Shown one piece after another: positions 57,480 to 64,000 of a DNA stretch of 64,000 nt. The notes under the pieces were generated by a model. It saw only the letters and a program-made list of their open reading frames with translations, had not been told where the DNA came from and made no database searches. The translations under genes and the position numbers were made by a program. Position 1 is the stretch's first letter; every line of letters starts with the position of its first letter. The DNA comes from Lithospermum erythrorhizon (Eukaryota; Streptophyta; Magnoliopsida; Boraginales; Boraginaceae). The stretch covers positions 25,840 to 89,839 of the forward strand of contig JADFUC010000478.1 in the NCBI GenBank assembly GCA_019722365.1, written 5' to 3'.

Positions 57480-58075
57480 TTGAATTAGGAATTGATAATA
57501 TATGTTTAGCAAGTTGAATTGATAAAGTAATATATTTTTATTGAGATTGATAATATAATTAATAAAGTTGAATTGGTAATGGAATGTTGGATTTATTCGG
57601 TTTAATTTGTTTTTAATTGAATTGAATTAGATTAAATGTTGGATAGGATTGAATGTTGGATTGAATGTTGGATTGAATTAGAATGTCTGTTGGATTGGAT
57701 TGGAATGAATTTAATTTGGTTTTAATTTTTTTAATTTGTTGTTTGTTTCAATTGGGAATTGAATGTTGTAGTTTATTCGGTTTAAATGTTCGAGTTAGAT
57801 TTGAATTAATTGAATTAGTTTATTAAGTTTTAATTGCATTGAATTGGGAATTGAATGTTGGAATTGAATTAGGCCCAGATTGTATTTGAATTGAATTTGA
57901 TTAAGTTTGAATTTAGTTTGATTTGAATTATATTTGGTCATCGGGTTAATTTGAATTAAGACGATAAGTATTAGTTTGAATGTTGTTTGAAGTAGATCGA
58001 GAAATGTTGTTTTAGAATTTGGCAGTTTGAATGTTGTTTTGAATTGGACCAATTAAGTTTGATTCGAATTGAATT
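57480..58075. repeat. degenerate ttgaatt repeats, CACTA copy B
   Basis: Same kind as 45,090-45,735: gaattgaattgg, gaatgttggatt and ttgaatttgatt units. Lies before the splice acceptor aatgcag (58,117) of exon 1 of the first gene. Confidence 0.7.
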
Positions 58076-58122
58076 GGTGCATTTTATTTTTGATAAATTT
58101 GAATTTTCAAAATGCAGATTTT

Positions 58123-59945
58123 ATGGCTCTTCGTGGCGGTAAAACTTGGGCCAGAAAGAGTATCTGACAGAGGAAGCGACAAGAGAAGGCGGTCGGCCGA
58201 GAAGAGGCCTAGGGATGAGTCATCCAGGCCTTTGTGATGACCCATCCGCCCCCCCTCCCGTATAGGCGGACTCGCTCTGGACTGGGGCGATAGTTGCGAC
58301 ACGTCGTCCATATCCGCCGGCCGTCGACTTCGTCGAGCGTATCTGCGGAAACCGCCCACAGACGATAGTCGGCCGCCGTCGCGCGGCAGCCAGCGTGGCG
58401 GCGGAGAATACGACTGACAATTGGGGAATTAGAGTGACGACCTTATGGACACGGTCGGTAGCGGTCAGTGCGTGGGCCAGATAGGCCCGTCATCTCGTTA
58501 ATTCTGCCGGGACCGGGAGGATCGTTGCTTTCATCTTCCGAGGGCGTAGGTGCGTTTTTATTTGTTGAGTTACATGCTAATATTTATATTTATCATTTGT
58601 ATCTAATTAAATGTTTGTTTTATGTTAGGCTTGTTGGGGTAGGGGTGAAAAAGATTCTTGACAGCGAAATAAGGGTAAATTAGAACATTTGTGTACGCTC
58701 AGATGTGGATCGGAATGAAGGATGGCATATGGAATGCTTTTTGGTAAGTATTTAAATAAATGTTTTGTGATTTTCGAATTGTGAAATTAGACTAACTTAA
58801 TTTTGTATTTATTCGGGATCGATATGAGATTCGGGAGGAGCATTTCATATGCGGGCAGCTTTAGGAGCCTTGAGCAAGAAAGAGGTAGCGAGATGTCTTC
58901 TTGCTACGAAGGGGAGCCTTGTCTGTGCGGTAGCGAGGGCTGAAGCGATCCGCATACTTCTCCTTAGGACTCCGTGCCCCCAAGCGGATCGGGCCTGTGG
59001 GATGGCTAGCGGTCGATCTCCCCGGAGAAGCCAGAAATGAGAACACATTGGCTACAGTTGGCGGGCTGATGAACTCCTTGAGCATTCCTTAGGGGAAGCT
59101 GAGGGTTTCCAGGAGGCTCCATGATGAGGTAAGTTTGGATTTAGTTTTATTAAATTTTATTTTTCAATATTGGCCAGTTATTAATTATGTATTTTAATTC
59201 CATTTCGAATTGGTGAGGGCGGGAAGGCGTCGCCGCGTTGAACATTCGTCTCGATAAAGACAAGAAGAAGAAGGATAAGGCGACCGGCCTTGAACCGGCG
59301 GGGAATTCTACAACCGAGGCTGGAGAATGCTTTTTGTAAGGGTTAAAATTTTTATACATTAAATTTAAACACATTTTTTTTTAATATGTTTTATCGTTTT
59401 TATATTTCATTTTATGTTTGTATAAATTGCGGGATGATGCAGCGGTCTTGTTCAGCGAGGAAATCTGAGCGGACTTGGATCCATTAAAGGCTCCGTGGAC
59501 AAGGCACTGTGGATGCGGACTTCGGCACAGCCAGTGTGGGTTTGGAGAAGGCGGATGCTCGGGCAGTTATACCCGGCGGTGAGATGTTGATGGATTACGG
59601 TCCGCCGGGCTCCGGCCCTTGAGGATGTCCCGGCGTCGGTTGAGTCGAGGCGAAGAACAAGGCGCTCGAGGCCGAGATGAAATGGGAAGATTGCTGGCCC
59701 TGAGTAGGTGGCCGGAAGCAGTATTCCGGGGTTTAATTAGGAGGCTAGCTGCGATGATTCGCGCATTTGTCCTCCGGCCGTCGATGGTATTTCATGCGAG
59801 CTGTCGGCATCCATTCGGCCCATCTCTCAGCAGGCTGCGACTCAGAGTTGCGGCACCATCCTTGCGTCGTACTTGATCCTACCCGACCCCGTTAAGCGAG
59901 GCTCAGCCCCCATAGACCCCCAACATTAGTGATTTTGCCCCCGAG
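58123..59945 (+). pseudogene. CACTA first gene, copy B (plant transposase-like), broken
   Basis: The ATG at 58,123 opens MALRGGKT, six bases after an acceptor aatgcag, so the true start is kept here, unlike in copy A. Exons by comparison with copy A: 58,123 to about 58,546 (donor mutated to cgtaggt), 58,629-58,743 (donor gtaagt), about 58,817-59,128 (acceptor cgg instead of cag; donor gtaagt), about 59,208-59,334, and about 59,440-59,875 or beyond. Exon 4 encodes a Lys-rich KDKKKKDKA segment and exon 5 an Arg/Glu-rich, probably coiled-coil part. Stops and frameshifts lie in every exon. Likely the accessory CACTA protein; the family match (Transposase_24) is weak. Both copies degraded independently. 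Confidence 0.45.
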
Positions 59946-60224
59946 TTAGATGTTGAGTAGTTTATGGTTTATATGGACATGGATTGAGTTATGGATATTT
60001 TTTATATTGATTTTGTATTGATTTATGGAGATAGTTTATTGGTTTTTATGGATATTTTTATGTTGATAGTTTGATTTGTATTTATATTTTCATTTTGAAT
60101 GATTTGTGTTTATATTTTGATGTTTATGCTTGTTATGTTATAGTTTGATTTGTTTATGTTGTTTTGATTTGTGTTTATAGGTTGTATAAATAATAATGTT
60201 AAAGCAATTTTATCGATTCTTATG

Positions 60225-60405
60225 ATAGGTGTCGGGCGGGTGTCGAGGTCGGTATAGTGTCGGGGAAAGTATCGAGGTTTGGGGTGTCGGGTGGTGTCGG
60301 TTTAGTGTCGGGGTTTGGATGGTGTCGGTTTAGTGTTAGGCTTTGGTGTGTGGTGATTGTCGGTATGGTGTCGTTATAGTGTTGGTCGGTGTCGGTAATC
60401 AATAA
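60225..60405. repeat. gtgtcgg repeat array between the two CACTA genes
   Basis: At least ten copies of gtgtcgg or close variants in 180 bp, often as ggtgtcggtttagtgtcggg or ggtatagtgtcgg. Copy A has the left part at 47,845-47,900. The same motif occurs near the terminus at 57,110-57,165 and at 60,695-60,730. Confidence 0.8.
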
Positions 60406-60799
60406 TAAAAATCATTTTCTTCTTTTTTAATTTAGTTTTTAAGTAATGTCAATTATTGTGACTTATAATAATTAAATATATTATTAAAAAATTATAAAAA
60501 TATTCATGAATTCGGTACATGATCCTTATAGTCAGTGCCAACTCGACTATTTATACCTCTCGTATCTGATATGACTATTCGATGTGAATATTTTATGTTT
60601 ATATGTATATATTAGTTTATATATAACTAATTTGGAATAGAATATATTTATTATCGTTGAATAGTGGTTAATATGAAAAAAATAAGTAAAAGCAGTGTCG
60701 AGGTTTGGTGAGGTGTCGGTATAGTGTGGTGGGTTAGGCCGACCTTTATGCAAACTTTATGAACCAACATACGTAGTTAATATATAAAAATTAAAATCA

Positions 60800-61230
60800 G
60801 TCAGTTAGGCAGACCCGATCCACTCATTTCCCGTCCCCCCCTCCCCCACGAACTCCGAATCCTAGGTATGTTTTGATATTTTATGTTCAATTATATTCAA
60901 TTATGTGTATATATGAGATTGTTTACATTTTTTAGGTTTAATTAGATTTCAATTGCAAATCTAGGGTTTTAACTACAACAATTTTTTATGTTCAATTATA
61001 TTCAATTATGTTCAATTAGTATTCAATTATGTCAATTATATGTCAAGTATTTATTCCAATTATATTACAGTATGTGCAAGTATGTCCAAGTATTTATGTG
61101 CGATTATGTCCAGTATTTATTTTTTTCATTTAATTACGTTTTGATTCAAATTTAGGGTTTACTTAATAGAATTTAATTATGTTCAATTATATTCGAATTA
61201 ATTATGTCAATTTCAATATATTTAGGGAAA
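60800..61230 (+). other. TNP2 5' exon and first intron, copy B
   Basis: The exon ends cgaactccgaatcctag with donor gtatgt (about 60,866). The 360-bp intron consists largely of caattatgttcaattatatt units and ends tttag at 61,221-61,225, five bases before the TNP2 ATG. Confidence 0.65.
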
Positions 61231-63930
61231 ATGTCTGAAGATCGTTCTTGGATGTATAATCGTTATGGTCCGGATGGTTATGTGAATCCTGCATATCTAC
61301 AAGGTTTAGTAAGTTTTCATGAGGTTGCAGAAAACTGCATCTTGTCGAGAGGATTAGGTAGAATGATAAGATGTCACATAGGAGGTGCAAAATGTAGAAG
61401 TGTATGACATTAGTCAAGTGGAGGCAGCATTTGTTGTCTAATGGCTTTGTGGAAAGTTATTAAATGCAGAATTACTCTGTGAGGGTATCATGTTAAATCA
61501 CCGATGTTTCACGATGTAGCGAGAAACATCTTCTAGAGTTGGATTTGGGGAACCGATATATGCATATGGTTGAAGATGGTTTAAACTTACATTAATGTGG
61601 ACACACAATTTGAATTTGGGGGGTACACTAATGAAGAATTTTATAGCGGGATTAGAGAAGATCCAAATACAACAACGAGAACATACTAGCTTGATGGGTA
61701 CGTAAACCAACCGTTGTGGGATAGTTTGCCTTTGAATTCACAAAGGTTATCAATGACAACACAGTTAGTTAGTCTTAAGTCTGAATCACAAATATCCACA
61801 ACAATATTTCCAAGGTGGATTCTTTAAATGAGCGTTCTTTGTCCTAATGAGAAGAGAACATTCCCAAATGATTTCTATGAGGCAAAATTGTGAGTCCTTC
61901 TGTTGTTCTTGCCTAAACAAAAAATTCATGCGTGTGTGAATAATTGTATGTTGTTTTACAAAGAGGATGAACAGTTGGAGGCATGTCGTTTTTGTGAAAG
62001 CAGAGTTTCGAGGAAAGAAGGGAGGAACAATGTAAGCCGATTGCAAGAAAGGTTTGATATATATGCCGTTAGCCCCTGGAAGGCTACAGCGTTAGCATAT
62101 GTCAGAGAAGCGTGAGGACATGACATGGCACCATCGGTCCCCGTCTGAGATGATGGTTAGATAACGCTTTTGAGGGATGGGCGGCGTGGGAAACAGCACG
62201 ATTGCAACATATCAAGATTTTGGAGAGACGGAACCGAAATGTTCGCGTCGGTTTGTATAGATGGTTTGCACCTTTTAGGGAAGTTTGGATGCCAATATTC
62301 ACATTGGCGATTATTATACGTGTGTACAATTTACCACTCGGATTGTGCATGAAGGAGGCCATACATTCTTATCCTGATTATACGGACCTAAAAATCCGGG
62401 GAGATATAGATATTTTTCTTCGACCCTTGGTTGATGAGTTGAAGGAGTTGTGGCATACTGGTGTCGAGACATTCGATGCGTCACAAGGCGAGAATTTCAA
62501 CATGCGGGTTGCTTTGATGTGGACGATTAGTGATTTTCCTGCATACGAATGTTATCTGGTTGGAGCACACATGGTAGATTAGCTTGTCCGTATTGTATGG
62601 GCATCTTTTAAAGCTTTTTCGACTACGAGAGAAATTCGGAAATTTCATGGTTTGATTGTCACCGTCCTTTTCTTCCCGTCGGACATCCGTTTAGGATGCA
62701 AAGTCGTTTCTCAAGGGGCCGAACTTGTTAGGGTACGTACTTGAGAGCGACTTCTGGAGGCTGAGGTATATAATCTCGCCATCTTTATTGGATCTGACGT
62801 GTTTTGGGCGGGGCGGAGACATGCGGAATTTCTGAAGCTGCCGGGTATAATGTTGTGCACCGTGGTGCAAAGAGAGTATATTACGGGATTTGAGTTATTG
62901 GTCTGCAAACAAGATTAGACACAACATACGACTTCATGCATGCAGAGAAGAACAATGGGTGAGAGCTATACCTGGCTGTAGTGGATGTTCGGGAAAAACA
63001 AAAGATAATGAATGGGCGGGTGACCTTGAAACTCATTGTTCCACGACCCCGATTGCATATGCATGAGATTACGTGGGAGAAGCAGGAAACCAAGGGCATT
63101 GTATACACTAACCACAACACAACAGAAGAGTTTAGGAGTTGGTTGCTTGCGCCTCAAATTACCCGATAGATACGCTTGGAAACATTTCGAGATATTAGCA
63201 CCGAAATGTGAACTATTTGAAAAATCACGATGTGCATATTATTGTGCGAGAAGTACTTCAGTCGGACCGTGTTCGTATCTTTGCTTTGATAAGATATAGA
63301 GGAAGCTTAAATAGCAATTAGTGTTTTTTCTTTAGCGACATTTCATCAACAACTCTTAATGTGGGACACGTGGAGGAGCTGCATACGTAATATTGTTGAA
63401 GAGATAATTTGCAAGATGGAATAATATTTCACGTCTTTGATGTGATGGAGCACCTACCAATACATTTACTTATGAAGCGCTTAATGGAGTAAATGTCTTT
63501 GTATAGATGGATGTACTTTCGTTTGAGTCGTGAGTGTTGACTTTATTAATATATGTTGATTGTTGGTTTATACTGCCTAATTATATAACTAACCTTCTAC
63601 GTGTTTTGCGATTCTTGGGGGATTGAAGAAAATGGTAAGACAAAGGCGTGTTGAAAGTCAATATGCGGCGTATTTAGTCAAAGAGGTTTCAAACTTCATT
63701 CCAATGTACTTGAGAATTAATTAAACGGACTTAAATGCGTCTGGAAACACGATGTACCAAATTCCCGGAGAGCGACTACTTTGCCGGTGTTCCGTTACCG
63801 AGCCGAGCACGTTTGAAGTGAAACACCGATATTTCATGACCCATGAGCAATACACCCACAGCGCTTGCATTATGTTTGTCAACACACCCGAAGTACATGA
63901 ATACATTGGTGGTATTCTTCATAACAAATG
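61231..63930 (+). pseudogene. TNP2-type CACTA transposase, broken
   Basis: TNP2 is the catalytic DDE transposase of CACTA elements. The ATG at 61,231 opens MSEDRSWMYNRYGPDGYVNP, the Transpos_assoc N-terminal domain (MDRxWMYxR). TNP2 proper follows: KIHACVNNCMLFYKEDEQL (61,917-61,973), MSEK..MTWHH near 62,100, VCIDG (first catalytic Asp, about 62,250, frame of 62,170-62,352), LPLGLCMKEA, then FLRPLVDELKELWHTGVETF and MRVALMWTISDFPAYE (frame 62,202-62,582). LSGWSTHGRLACPYCM (about 62,548-62,600) needs a frame change. KLPDRYAWKH near 63,155, a VMEHLPIHLL segment (63,443) and YRWMY (63,503) match the C-terminal part (DUF4218). AAYLVKEVSNF (63,668) and YTHSACIMFVNTPEVHEYI (63,850-63,907) match its tail. 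More than ten frame changes; inactive as read. The window ends near its 3' end. Confidence 0.9.
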
Positions 63931-64000
63931 AATTTGTGATTAACTAAACAAATAACTATCTCCCGGGATGTACCATGATTTGAGCAATACGTAACTTCAA

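Larger units (their letters stand above)
54988..61190. repeat. tandem duplication, copy B
   Basis: Begins with LARD DNA matching 43,380 and runs through LTR, flank, CACTA first gene and the TNP2 intron. Beyond about 61,190 the CACTA element continues without a partner in copy A. The length of 6.2 kb fits copy A once the gypsy insertion and a 0.75-kb deletion are accounted for. Confidence 0.8.
57052..64000 (+). mobile_element. CACTA (En/Spm) transposon, copy B, cut by the right edge
   Basis: The left end is cactagaaaacag, with the CACTA terminus; the possible 3-bp target duplication gct lies before it. Subterminal gtgtcgg repeats follow (57,100-57,170). It carries a first gene (58,123-59,945), a second block of gtgtcgg repeats (60,225-60,405), and a TNP2-type transposase gene (61,231 to about 63,930). 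All in the plus direction. The right terminus is outside the window. Confidence 0.8.

Noticed and set aside
57795..58052. 85-codon minus-strand ORF
   Set aside because: Produced by the ttgaatt repeats read antisense; low-complexity.
1..64000. A new defence, biosynthetic or secretion system
   Set aside because: Every recognisable gene belongs to a transposable element; no cluster of non-transposon genes is present.

Overview
This window looks like nuclear DNA of a flowering plant, probably a eudicot. It is AT-rich and packed with plant transposable-element families: Ty1/copia and Ty3/gypsy LTR elements, hAT and CACTA DNA transposons, Stowaway-type MITEs and a SINE-like unit. Where genes can be traced, plant-type GT..AG introns are seen. 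I find no host gene, no rRNA and no functional tRNA gene. Nearly every transposon gene is broken by frameshifts and stops.

Layout. 1-4,344: minus-strand copia element (copia A; LTR, leader, gag, integrase, start of RT), cut by the left edge. 4,345-14,116: minus-strand Tat-type gypsy element, interrupted by a second copia element (copia B, 4,906-9,904) that carries only gag. 14,117-17,593: plus-strand leader and LTR pieces of copia B relatives. 17,594-21,815: hAT-like element with a broken transposase, a second gene and arrays of short hairpins. 21,816-27,290: resumed leader, MITE, SINE-like unit, unassigned DNA and an isolated copia LTR. 27,291-44,820: a gypsy gag-protease fragment split by two large LTR elements without gag-pol (LARD-type), one on each strand, with their 5' ends only 194 bp apart. 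44,821-64,000: two copies of a CACTA element. Copy A holds a 6.2-kb Tekay/Del-like gypsy insertion (47,903-54,150). Copy B runs off the right edge and carries most of a TNP2 transposase gene.

How the parts relate. The non-autonomous LARD-type elements share LTR blocks and an untranslated leader with copia A, so copia A relatives are the likely source of their proteins. The end of one LARD plus the start of the CACTA element is duplicated in tandem: copy A from about 43,380 to 54,985, copy B from about 54,988 to 61,190. The gypsy insertion in copy A came after the duplication. The strongest candidates for new biology are the head-to-head LARD pair, its conserved leader with a small ORF, and the hairpin arrays of the hAT element. 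I see no evidence of a new defence or biosynthetic system. The very dense small indels could be real decay or partly an unpolished long-read assembly.
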